This document shows positions 34,783-43,037 of a stretch of DNA of 64,000 bases, one piece after another. The translations under genes and the position numbers were made by a program. Positions within the stretch are counted from its first letter, which is position 1, and the number at the start of each line of letters is the position of its first letter. This DNA is from DASSQJ01 sp963772645. Its GTDB lineage: Bacteria > Actinomycetota > Actinomycetes > Actinomycetales > Dermatophilaceae. Where the stretch lies: contig CAVYYD010000012.1 in assembly GCA_963772645.1 (NCBI GenBank), positions 31,046 through 95,045 on the forward strand, read 5' to 3'. Below the pieces are notes generated by a model, which did no database searches, had not been told where the DNA came from, and saw only the letters and a program-made list of their open reading frames with translations.

Positions 34783-35541
34783 ATGACCACGGTGGAGCGC
34801 GGCCCGATGCGCCGGGAGCGTCACGGCGCACCGCCCGCGGCGCGCGGCGGCAGCGTCCTCGTCATGGCCAAGGCCCCCGTCGCCGGGCTGGCGAAGACGC
34901 GGCTGGCCGCCGTCGTCGGCGACGCCCCGGCCGCCCGGCTGGCGGCCGCCGCCCTGCTGGACACCCTCGACGCCGCGGCCGGCGCCTACCCGCCCGGGCG
35001 GCGGGTGCTGGCCCTCGACGGCGACCTGCACGACGCCGTCCGGGCCGAGGAGCTGCGGTCAGCGGCGCGGGAGTGGGTCGTCGTGCGCCAGCGCGGGAAC
35101 GGCTTCGCCGAGCGCCTCGTCGACGGCCACCGCCGGGCCCACCGGTTGGTCGGCGGACCCGTCCTCCAGGTCGGTATGGACACCCCCCAGCTCTGGCCCG
35201 CGCTCCTGCGCCGGGTCGCCGACCTCGCCGACCGGCACGACCGGCCGGTGCTCGGCCCCGCGCTCGACGGCGGCTGGTGGGTGCTCGTGACGACCCACCC
35301 CCGCCAGGCGAGAGTGCTCGCCGGCGTCCCGATGAGCCGCCCGGACACCGGCCGGCTCACCGCCGCCGCGCTCCGGTACGCCGGGGCGGACCCGCTCGGG
35401 GGCCCGCTGCTGCGCGACGTCGACGAGGTCGAGGACGCCCGCGCCGTCGCCGCCGCGGCCCCGGACAGCCGCTTCGCCCGCGAGTGGCGCGAGCTCGTCG
35501 CCGCCGGCGCCGGGTCCCGGCGCGCCGCCCGGCCGGCCTGA
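34783..35541 (+). CDS. DUF2064 / TIGR04282-like nucleotidyltransferase-fold protein
   Basis: A 252-residue protein. The phosphate-binding motif VLVMAKAPVAGLAKTRLA near residue 26 is the hallmark of the DUF2064 (CofC-like) family. It is followed by VLALDGDLH, VGMDTPQLWPALL and a metal/substrate loop LGPALDGGWWVL. Such proteins have a nucleotidyltransferase or GT-A fold and are commonly paired with a short GT2 gene, as here. The reaction is unknown. The first 25 residues may be dispensable; a shorter start is possible. Confidence 0.82.
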   Translation: MTTVERGPMRRERHGAPPAARGGSVLVMAKAPVAGLAKTRLAAVVGDAPAARLAAAALLDTLDAAAGAYPPGRRVLALDGDLHDAVRAEELRSAAREWVVVRQRGNGFAERLVDGHRRAHRLVGGPVLQVGMDTPQLWPALLRRVADLADRHDRPVLGPALDGGWWVLVTTHPRQARVLAGVPMSRPDTGRLTAAALRYAGADPLGGPLLRDVDEVEDARAVAAAAPDSRFAREWRELVAAGAGSRRAARPA

Positions 35542-35639
35542 GCGAGCCGACGCCCGGGTGGCCCGGCCGCCGCGTCGCGCAGGCCCCGCCGGAGCCTCCG
35601 GGTCCGTAGCGTGGGGGCCCACCCACCCGAGGAGGACCC

Positions 35640-37316
35640 GTGCGGAGCAGCGACGTCGGCGACGTCTGGTGGAAGTCGGCGGTCGTCTACTGCGCCGACG
35701 TCCAGACCTTCCAGGACAGCGACGACGACGGCCAGGGCGACCTGCGCGGCCTGACCAGCCGGCTGGAGTACCTCGCCGACCTCGGGGTCACCGTCCTCTG
35801 GCTGATGCCGCTCTACCCGACCGCGGGACGGGACGACGGCTACGACATCACCGACTTCCTCGGCGTGGACCCCCGGCTCGGGGACCTCGGGGCCTTCGTC
35901 GAGATGGTGCGCACGGCCCGGGCCTGCGGCATCCGGGTCATCGTCGACTTCGTGATGAACCACACCTCCGACCGCCACCCCTGGTTCCGCAGCGCACGGC
36001 GCAGCACCGAGGACCCCTACCGGGGCTACTACGTGTGGAGCGCGCGGAAGCCACCGTCGGGCAAGGACGAGGTGGTCTTCCCCGACGCCGAGGACAGCAT
36101 CTGGGAGCTCGACGACCGCACCGGCCAGTGGTACCTGCACCACTTCTACCGGACCCAGCCCGACCTCGACGTCGCCAACCCCCGGGTGCGCGAGGAGATC
36201 GCCCGGACGCTCGGCTTCTGGCTCCAGCTCGGGGTCAGCGGATTCCGGGTCGACGCCGTCCCGTTCCTCTTCGAGCGCGACGACTACCCCGGCTCCCACG
36301 AGGGCTCCTTCCACCCGATGCGCTACCTCGTCGACGTCCGTGGCTTCGTCGGCAGGCGGCTCGGCGACGCCGTGCTCCTCGGCGAGGTGAACCTCCCCTA
36401 CGCCGAGCAGCAGGCGTTCTTCGGGGGCCAGGACGGCGACGGGCTCAACCTCCAGTTCGACTTCAACGGGATGGAGGCGCTCTACCTCTCGCTGGCCCGA
36501 GGCGACGCCGGGCCGCTCGCCGCCGCGCTGCGGGAACGCCCCGCCCTCGACGTGACGAGCCAGTGGGCCAACTTCGTGCGCAACCACGACGAGCTCACCC
36601 TCGACAAGCTGACCCCGTCGCAGCGGAAGGAGGTCTTCGCCGCCTTCGGGCCGGACCCCGGGATGCAGCTCTACGGGCGCGGGCTGCGCCGCCGGCTGCC
36701 ACCGATGCTCGGCGGGGACCAGCGACGGATCCGGTCGGTGTACTCCTTGATGTTCTCGCTGCCCGGCACGCCGGTCCTCTTCTACGGGGAGGAGATCGGG
36801 ATGGGCGAGAACCTCGACGTCGAGGGCCGGCTCGCGGTGCGCACGCCGATGCAGTGGACCGCCGGCCCGAACGGTGGGTTCTCCGGGGCCCCCCGCCGGC
36901 GGCTGCCCCGGCCGATGACCCGTGGCGAGTTCGGTCCCGAACAGGTCAACGTCGCCGACCAGCGCCGCGACCCCGACTCGCTGTGGACCTTCATGCGCAC
37001 CCTGGTCCACCGCTACCGGCAGATGCCCGAGCTCGGCTGGTCCACCGTCGAGGTGCTCGAGCACGGCACCCCGTCCGTGCTCGCCCACGTCTCGCACTGC
37101 GACGGCTGGCGGATGCTCGCGCTGCACAACCTCGCCGGCGAGGCGGCGACCGTGTCGCTGCGCCTGGACGACGCCGACGGGCGGGTCCTGCACGACGTCC
37201 TCGGCACCGGGGCGGAGATCCGGGTCGGCGACGGGGGCCGGGTGCAGGCGGTGCTCGAACCGTACGAGGGCCGCTGGCTGCGAGTGCTCGCGCCGGGCGA
37301 GGAGCCGTTCGCCTAG
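35640..37316 (+). CDS. GH13 alpha-amylase family protein (trehalose synthase-like)
   Basis: A 558-residue (beta/alpha)8 glycoside hydrolase/isomerase. The N-terminal DSDDDGQGDLRGLTSRLEYL and LWLMPLYPTAGRDDGYDITD are typical of the trehalose synthase/oligo-1,6-glucosidase branch. Catalytic residues are visible: nucleophile Asp in VSGFRVDAVPF, acid/base Glu in LLGEVNLPY, and transition-state Asp in VRNHDELTLDK. FYGEEIGMGENL precedes the C-terminal beta domain. No maltokinase or glg gene is nearby, so it may be trehalose synthase or a general alpha-glucan enzyme. GTG start with GAGGAGG upstream. Confidence 0.87.
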   Translation: MRSSDVGDVWWKSAVVYCADVQTFQDSDDDGQGDLRGLTSRLEYLADLGVTVLWLMPLYPTAGRDDGYDITDFLGVDPRLGDLGAFVEMVRTARACGIRVIVDFVMNHTSDRHPWFRSARRSTEDPYRGYYVWSARKPPSGKDEVVFPDAEDSIWELDDRTGQWYLHHFYRTQPDLDVANPRVREEIARTLGFWLQLGVSGFRVDAVPFLFERDDYPGSHEGSFHPMRYLVDVRGFVGRRLGDAVLLGEVNLPYAEQQAFFGGQDGDGLNLQFDFNGMEALYLSLARGDAGPLAAALRERPALDVTSQWANFVRNHDELTLDKLTPSQRKEVFAAFGPDPGMQLYGRGLRRRLPPMLGGDQRRIRSVYSLMFSLPGTPVLFYGEEIGMGENLDVEGRLAVRTPMQWTAGPNGGFSGAPRRRLPRPMTRGEFGPEQVNVADQRRDPDSLWTFMRTLVHRYRQMPELGWSTVEVLEHGTPSVLAHVSHCDGWRMLALHNLAGEAATVSLRLDDADGRVLHDVLGTGAEIRVGDGGRVQAVLEPYEGRWLRVLAPGEEPFA

Positions 37317-37324
37317 GTGGTGCC

Positions 37325-39121
37325 TCAGCCGTCGCCGCTGTCCAGCGGGTGCGTGGTGCTGTAGGGGTGCGGGCGCTTCTCGAGCACGGCCGAGAGCGAC
37401 CGGGCGCGCGCGTCGGACCAGCCCGGGGGCTGGGTGATCGCGGCCCAGGCCGTCATGTTCGCCGTCGCCGAGTAGAGGTGGCCGTACCCCATGGGGACGT
37501 TGCCGGCTCCGGGCAGGTCGAGCAGCACCTGGACCATCGTGACGATCGGGAACCAGCCCATCTGCGGTGAGACGTCCGGCCCGCGCTGGCCGTCGCGCAG
37601 CCACTCCGGGGGGCTGAAGGCGAGGTCCTGGTCGAAGAAGACCACGGGGTCCGAGGCGTGCTGGAGGTAGACGATGCGGGTCGGACCCCAGGTGCTGGGA
37701 CTCCGGTTCAAGCCGTTCTGCTCCGCGGTGAACCGGACGGTGCGGCCACGACCGTAGATGGGCAGCCAGGCGGGGCTGCCCGGGTCCCGGTTCGCGACGA
37801 GCTGGGCGTGCACGGGGTTGACGAAGGGGGGTCCGACGAGGAGCGCTCCGTCGATCGGCTCGTTGATCATGTTGATCGAGCCGAGGATGCTCTCGACGCC
37901 GTACGAGCCGAGCGAGAGGCCGTAGAGGTAGAGCCGCGGTCGGCTCGTGGGCGGCAGCGTCGACCAGTACCCCTGCACCGCCTGGAAGACCGCCTGCGAG
38001 GTCTCCTTCACCGCCTCCTGGTCGGCGAGGAGGGAGATCCAGCTCGGCAGGTAGGAGTACTGGACCCCGGCGATCGCGGTGTCGCCGTTCCACATGAACT
38101 CCAGCGGGTCGGTGCCGTTGCGGTCCAGGTAGCCGGTCCCGGTGGTCGTCGCGACGACGAGCACCTTGCGGTCGAAGGCCCCGGTGCGCTTCAGCTCCTC
38201 GACGACGAGCCGAGCGCGCTCCTGGACCGTGTCGGCGCTCTTGAGCCCGACGTAGACGCGGACCGGCAGCTTGGCTCCGCCCCCGCTGACGGCGTTGATC
38301 TCGTCGACGGTCGGGCCACCCGAGACGAAGCGGCGGCCCTCCATCCCGAGCTGGCGCCAGTCGACGAGGGAGCCGGGCCCCCCTGAGCGCAGCGGGGAGG
38401 TCGGAGCCGAGCTGCCCGGGCGGATCGCGCTGTCCGGCGGGGCGGAGAGCGCGTTGGCGGCGGCGAAGAACCCGTTGACGAGGACGCCGGTGAACAGGGC
38501 CCACGCGACGACCACGACGACGACCCCGCCGAGCAGGCTGGACAGCTCGCGGGAGAGCCGCCGGGCCAGGACGCGGCGCAGCCGGCCGAAGGCGGCCCGC
38601 ACGCCGCGGGCGAGCACGAGGAGCAGGGCGGCGACCAGCAGGGTGACGGCGAGGATGAGGGGCCAGCCGCTCGGCCCGATCGGCTCCATGCCGTACAACC
38701 GGCGGATCTCGTTCTGCCAGCCGACCTGCTTCCACACCGCCAGGACGGCGAGGGTCAGGACGGCCCCGACGGACAGGGTGAGGGCGACGGCCCGGGCGGT
38801 CGGGGGCACCCGCGGGATGCGCAGGTAGCGGTACAGGGTGGAGGCCGAGGCGCCGAGCCCGTAGCCGAGCGCGAGGCTGACCCCGGAGATGATCCCCTGG
38901 ACCACGGCGTCACGGGGGAGCAGCGAGGGCAGGAGGGAGATGGTGAGGAAGAACAGGCCGGTGACCAGCCCGGCCCCGGAGAAGCGCAGCTCGGTGACCC
39001 GGGCCGGCCGGCCGAGCGGCGGCTCGAGCCGGCGCAGCAGCTGGCCCGCCTCGACCGCCGCGCGGACCGCGGCGGGCTGCCGGTCCCGCGCGTCGCGGTG
39101 CGGTGGTGCGTCGAGCGCCAT
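37325..39121 (-). CDS. Alpha/beta-hydrolase family membrane protein (PF10081-type)
   Basis: A 598-residue protein. The N-terminal 230 residues contain about five membrane helices (LVTGLFFLTISLLPSLL, ALTLSVGAVLTLAVLAVW, LILAVTLLVAALLLVLA and others). The C-terminal soluble domain has the nucleophile elbow YGLSLGSYG and the conserved VRVYVGLKSADTVQERARL and SYLPSWISLLAD blocks of the actinobacterial DUF2319-like family (Rv1069c type). The catalytic domain probably faces outside. The substrate is unknown. GGAGG precedes the ATG at 39121. The 291-bp gap after its start leads to the 2-oxo acid dehydrogenase operon. Confidence 0.85.
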   Translation of the reverse strand: MALDAPPHRDARDRQPAAVRAAVEAGQLLRRLEPPLGRPARVTELRFSGAGLVTGLFFLTISLLPSLLPRDAVVQGIISGVSLALGYGLGASASTLYRYLRIPRVPPTARAVALTLSVGAVLTLAVLAVWKQVGWQNEIRRLYGMEPIGPSGWPLILAVTLLVAALLLVLARGVRAAFGRLRRVLARRLSRELSSLLGGVVVVVVAWALFTGVLVNGFFAAANALSAPPDSAIRPGSSAPTSPLRSGGPGSLVDWRQLGMEGRRFVSGGPTVDEINAVSGGGAKLPVRVYVGLKSADTVQERARLVVEELKRTGAFDRKVLVVATTTGTGYLDRNGTDPLEFMWNGDTAIAGVQYSYLPSWISLLADQEAVKETSQAVFQAVQGYWSTLPPTSRPRLYLYGLSLGSYGVESILGSINMINEPIDGALLVGPPFVNPVHAQLVANRDPGSPAWLPIYGRGRTVRFTAEQNGLNRSPSTWGPTRIVYLQHASDPVVFFDQDLAFSPPEWLRDGQRGPDVSPQMGWFPIVTMVQVLLDLPGAGNVPMGYGHLYSATANMTAWAAITQPPGWSDARARSLSAVLEKRPHPYSTTHPLDSGDG

Positions 39122-39263
39122 CCTGCCTCCACCCGTGGCTCGCCGGGGTGCTTCCACGAGAAGGGTAGGGCCGCGGGCTGTGGACGGTCCCGGGGTTTCG
39201 CCGGGCAGTCGGCGCGGTGCCCTCCCGGGCCGGACCGTTCCGGGGGTCCGGTCCGGGCCGGTA

Positions 39264-39280
39264 CGGTGTAACCGACACCG
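39264..39280. promoter_or_regulatory. Inverted repeat upstream of the E1alpha gene
   Basis: CGGTGT-AACCG-ACACCG, six-base perfect arms, lies 133 bases before the E1alpha start in the only sizeable non-coding gap here (39122-39412). It is a candidate operator for the 2-oxo acid dehydrogenase operon; nothing else is evident in the gap apart from a ribosome-binding site. Confidence 0.35.
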
Positions 39281-39412
39281 GCAGTGGCCGCCGCCGCACC
39301 CAGCGCGTGGCCACCTCGACCCCTGCCGGCCGGACCGGGACACCACCGCCCGCGCGAGGCCGGCACCGACGCGGCGCCCGTCACCACGGACGCCCGGGAG
39401 AAGGAGTGCCCC

Positions 39413-40612
39413 GTGAGCGACAACGAGGTCGCCGCCCCCCTGGAGACCGCGTTCGGCGTGGACCACCACGTCAGCCGTGCGCAGGCCCCGGACCGCCCGC
39501 TCGCCGAGGGCGGACCGGAGATGGTCCAGCTGCTCAGCCCCGAGGGGGAGCGCGTGCCGAACCCCGAGCTGGACCCCGTCGTCGACGCCCTGACGGACGA
39601 GGAGCTGCGCGGTTTCTACCGTGACCTCCTCCTCATCCGGCGCTTCGACACCGAGGCGACGGCGCTGCAGCGCCAGGGCGAGCTCGGCCTGTGGGCCAGC
39701 CTGCTCGGCCAGGAGGCCGCGCAGGTGGGCTCCGGCCGTGCCCTGCGGCGCCAGGACTACGCCTTCCCGACCTACCGCGAGCACGGCGTCGCGTGGTGCC
39801 GTGGCGTCGACCCGGTGAACCTGCTCGGCATGTTCCGCGGGGTCAACCACGGGGGCTGGGACCCCAACGAGAAGAACTTCCACCTCTACACGATCATCAT
39901 CGGCGCCCAGACCCTGCACGCCACCGGCTACGCGATGGGTGTCCAGCGCGACGGCGACGTCGGCACCGGCGACGACGAGCGGGACACCGCCGTCATCGCC
40001 TACTTCGGGGACGGGGCCACCTCGCAGGGCGACGTCTCGGAGTCCCTCGTCTTCGCCGGCGTCAACAACAGCCCGGTCGTCTTCTTCTGCCAGAACAACC
40101 AGTGGGCGATCTCCGAGCCGAACGAGAAGCAGACCCGCGTCCCCCTCTACCACCGTGCCCGTGGGTTCGGCTTCCCCGGGATCCGGGTCGACGGCAACGA
40201 CGTCCTCGCCGTCTACGCGGTGACCAAGCAGGCCCTCGACGCCGCCCGGTCCGGCCAGGGGCCCACCTTCGTCGAGGCCTTCACCTACCGGATGGGCGCC
40301 CACACGACCTCCGACGACCCGACGAAGTACCGGGTCTCGGCCGAGGTCGAGGTGTGGAAGCACCGCGACCCGATCCAGCGCTTCAAGCGCTGGCTCACCA
40401 CGACCGGCCGGGCCGACGGCGAGTTCCTCGCGGCCGTCGACGCCGAGGCCGACGAGCTGGGCGCGAGCGTCCGCGAGCGCTGCCTGGCGATGCCCGACCC
40501 CGACGGCACCGCGATGTGGGAGCACGTCTACGCCGAGGCGCACCCGGTGATGGAGCGTGAGCGCGCGTGGTTCGAGGACTACCACGCCTCGTTCGAGGGG
40601 GCGGGCCGATGA
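39413..40612 (+). CDS. pdhA: 2-oxo acid dehydrogenase E1 component, alpha subunit
   Basis: The thiamine-diphosphate subunit that decarboxylates pyruvate or a branched-chain 2-oxo acid. The 399-residue protein has the RRFDTEATALQRQGELGLW entry segment, the YREHGVAW loop and the TPP motif YFGDGATSQGDVSESLVFAG ending in CQNNQWAIS. A phosphorylation-loop-like MGAHTTSDDPTKYR follows. GTG at 39413 has AAGGAG nine bases upstream; the frame before it is unlike E1. The stop overlaps the ATG of the beta subunit. Pyruvate versus branched-chain specificity cannot be settled by eye. Confidence 0.92.
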   Translation: MSDNEVAAPLETAFGVDHHVSRAQAPDRPLAEGGPEMVQLLSPEGERVPNPELDPVVDALTDEELRGFYRDLLLIRRFDTEATALQRQGELGLWASLLGQEAAQVGSGRALRRQDYAFPTYREHGVAWCRGVDPVNLLGMFRGVNHGGWDPNEKNFHLYTIIIGAQTLHATGYAMGVQRDGDVGTGDDERDTAVIAYFGDGATSQGDVSESLVFAGVNNSPVVFFCQNNQWAISEPNEKQTRVPLYHRARGFGFPGIRVDGNDVLAVYAVTKQALDAARSGQGPTFVEAFTYRMGAHTTSDDPTKYRVSAEVEVWKHRDPIQRFKRWLTTTGRADGEFLAAVDAEADELGASVRERCLAMPDPDGTAMWEHVYAEAHPVMERERAWFEDYHASFEGAGR

Positions 40613-41583
40613 GCCAGACCACGACCCTGGCCAAGGGCATCACCAGCGGCCTGCGGGCGGCGATGGAGAAGGACTCCCGGGTCGTCCTCATGGGCGAGGA
40701 CATCGGCAAGCTCGGCGGGGTGTTCCGGGTCACCGAGGGGCTGCAGAAGGACTTCGGCGAGGAGCGGGTCATCGACACCCCGCTGGCGGAGGCCGGCATC
40801 GTCGGCACCGCGATCGGGATGGCGCTGCGCGGGTACCGGCCGGTCGTCGAGATCCAGTTCGACGGGTTCGTCTACCCGGCCTTCGACCACATCGTCAGCC
40901 AGGTGGCCAAGCTGCACGCCCGCTCGCTCGGCACCGTGACGGTGCCGATCGTCATCCGGATCCCGTTCGGCGGGGGCATCGGGGCGGTCGAGCACCACAG
41001 CGAGTCCAACGAGGCGTACTTCGCGCACACCGCGGGCCTGCGGGTCGTCGCGGTGTCGAACCCGCACGACGCGCACTGGATGATCCAGCAGGCGATCGAG
41101 ACCGACGACCCGGTGCTCTTCTACGAGCCGAAGCGTCGGTACTGGGACAAGGGCGAGGTCGGCGAGGGCCCGGACGGCCCGCTCGGCACCGCCCGGGTGC
41201 TCCGCGAGGGCAGCGACCTGACGCTGCTCGCCTACGGACCGATGGTCAAGACCTGCCTCCAGGCCGCGCAGGCCGCCGAGGAGGAGGGCCGCTCGCTCGA
41301 GGTCGTCGACCTCCGCTCGCTCTCCCCGCTCGACCGGGGCGCCGTCCTCGGCTCGGTGCGCAAGACCGGCCGGGCCGTCGTCGTCCACGAGGCGTCGACG
41401 TTCCTCGGGATGGGCTCGGAGATCGCGGCGATGGTCACCGAGGAGGCGTTCTACTCGCTCGAGGCGCCGGTGCTGCGGGTCGGCGGCTACAACGTGCCGT
41501 ACCCACCGAGCCGGCTCGAGGAGGAGTTCCTCCCCGACCTCGACCGCGTGCTCGACGCCGTCGACCGCTCGCTCGCGTACTGA
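40609..41583 (+). CDS. pdhB: 2-oxo acid dehydrogenase E1 component, beta subunit
   Basis: The 324-residue beta subunit that completes the E1 heterotetramer. Conserved parts are VVLMGEDIGKLGGVFRVTEG, DTPLAEAGIVGTAIGMALRG, EIQFDGFVYPAFDHIVSQVA and RIPFGGGIGAVEHHSESNEA, with the C-terminal transketolase domain VVDLRSLSPLDRGAVLGSVR. It overlaps the alpha gene by four bases (ATGA), which ensures equal synthesis. The E2 gene follows after 14 bases. Confidence 0.94.
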   Translation: MSQTTTLAKGITSGLRAAMEKDSRVVLMGEDIGKLGGVFRVTEGLQKDFGEERVIDTPLAEAGIVGTAIGMALRGYRPVVEIQFDGFVYPAFDHIVSQVAKLHARSLGTVTVPIVIRIPFGGGIGAVEHHSESNEAYFAHTAGLRVVAVSNPHDAHWMIQQAIETDDPVLFYEPKRRYWDKGEVGEGPDGPLGTARVLREGSDLTLLAYGPMVKTCLQAAQAAEEEGRSLEVVDLRSLSPLDRGAVLGSVRKTGRAVVVHEASTFLGMGSEIAAMVTEEAFYSLEAPVLRVGGYNVPYPPSRLEEEFLPDLDRVLDAVDRSLAY

Positions 41584-41597
41584 AAGGCCTGCCGCAG

Positions 41598-43034
41598 ATG
41601 GCTCTTCGTGAGTTCAAGCTCCCGGACCCCGGTGAGGGGCTGACCGAGGCCGAGATCGTCACGTGGCACGTCGCGCCCGGCGACACCGTCAAGGTCAACG
41701 ACGTCGTCGTCGAGATCGAGACGGCCAAGTCGCTCGTCGAGCTGCCCGTCCCGTTCCCCGGGACCATCGGGCAGCTCCTCGTCTCCGAGGGCGACACCGT
41801 CGAGGTCGGCACCCCGATCCTCACCGTCGAGGACGGCGCGGCCGGCGGCGCCCCGGCGCCGGCGGCCGGGTCCGACGAGGGAGCCCCGGGTGCCGGAGGC
41901 GCCGACGGCGCCGGGGGTGCCGACGCTGCCTCGGGTGGCGGGGGGGCTGCTGCCGGTGGCTCGATGGGGGGACGGACCGCGGTGCTCGTCGGGTACGGCG
42001 TGCGGCAGACCGAGGCGAAGCGGCGCCCCCGCCGCCCGGCCGCGCCCGGCGACGGCGCGCCCGGTGACCTCGCGGCCCCGGACGCCGTCCCCGCCCCGGC
42101 GCCGGACGGCTCGATGACCGGGGAGCGGGTGCGTGCCCTGGCCAAGCCGCCGGTCCGCAAGCTGGCCAAGGACCTCGGCGTCGACCTCGGGTCGCTCACC
42201 CCGACCGGGGAGGGTGGCGTCGTCACCCGCGCCGACGTCGAGGCGGCGGCCTCGGGGTCGAGCGCCGCCGGGACGGCGCCGGCCCGCCCGGCGGCCGGTG
42301 GCACCGGCGAGGCCGGCGCCGGCCGGGAGACCCGGGTCCCGGTCAAGGGCGTTCGGCGGATGTCCGCCCAGGCGATGGTCGCCTCGGCCTTCACCGCGCC
42401 GCACGTCACCGAGTGGGTCGAGGTCGACGTCACCGCGACGATGGAGCTGGTCGAGAGGCTGCGGCGCGACCCGGAGTTCCGCGAGGTCAAGGTCACCCCG
42501 ATGACGGTCCTCGCCAGGGCGATGTGCCTCGCGGTGCGGCGCCACCCGGGGGTCAACGCGACCTGGGACGAGGACGCGAAGGAGATCGTCCTCAAGCACT
42601 ACGTCAACCTCGGCATCGCCGCCGCGACCCCGCGCGGCCTCGTCGTCCCCAACGTCAAGGACGCCGACCGGATGACGCTGGTGGAGCTGGCGCGAGCCAT
42701 CGGCGAGCTCACCGCCACCGCCCGCGAGGGCCGCACCCAGCCCGCCGACATGGCCGGCGGGACACTGACGATCACCAACGTCGGGGTCTTCGGTGTCGAC
42801 GGCGGCACCCCCATCCTCAACCCCGGCGAGTCCGCGATCATGGCCTTCGGCTCGGTCACCCGCCGCCCCTGGGTCGTCGGGGAGGGGGCCGACGAGCGGA
42901 TCGAGCCGCGGTGGGTCACCACCCTCGCGTTGTCCTTCGACCACCGGCTCGTCGACGGCGAGCTCGGGTCACGGTTCCTCGCCGACGTCGCGGCGGTCCT
43001 GTCCGACCCCGCGCGCGCGCTCGTCTGGGGCTGA
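41598..43034 (+). CDS. Dihydrolipoamide acyltransferase (E2) of 2-oxo acid dehydrogenase
   Basis: A 478-residue E2. One lipoyl domain lies at residues 1-75, with the lipoylated Lys44 in IETAKSLVELP. An Ala/Pro/Gly-rich hinge follows, then a peripheral subunit-binding domain (VRALAKPPVRKLAKDLGVDL to GVVTRADVEAA). The C-terminal acyltransferase domain is marked by VTEWVEVDVTATMELVERLR and the active site LSFDHRLVDGELGSRF. No E3 gene is adjacent, so a lipoamide dehydrogenase encoded elsewhere must complete the complex. Third gene of the operon. Confidence 0.92.
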   Translation: MALREFKLPDPGEGLTEAEIVTWHVAPGDTVKVNDVVVEIETAKSLVELPVPFPGTIGQLLVSEGDTVEVGTPILTVEDGAAGGAPAPAAGSDEGAPGAGGADGAGGADAASGGGGAAAGGSMGGRTAVLVGYGVRQTEAKRRPRRPAAPGDGAPGDLAAPDAVPAPAPDGSMTGERVRALAKPPVRKLAKDLGVDLGSLTPTGEGGVVTRADVEAAASGSSAAGTAPARPAAGGTGEAGAGRETRVPVKGVRRMSAQAMVASAFTAPHVTEWVEVDVTATMELVERLRRDPEFREVKVTPMTVLARAMCLAVRRHPGVNATWDEDAKEIVLKHYVNLGIAAATPRGLVVPNVKDADRMTLVELARAIGELTATAREGRTQPADMAGGTLTITNVGVFGVDGGTPILNPGESAIMAFGSVTRRPWVVGEGADERIEPRWVTTLALSFDHRLVDGELGSRFLADVAAVLSDPARALVWG

Positions 43035-43037
43035 GCC

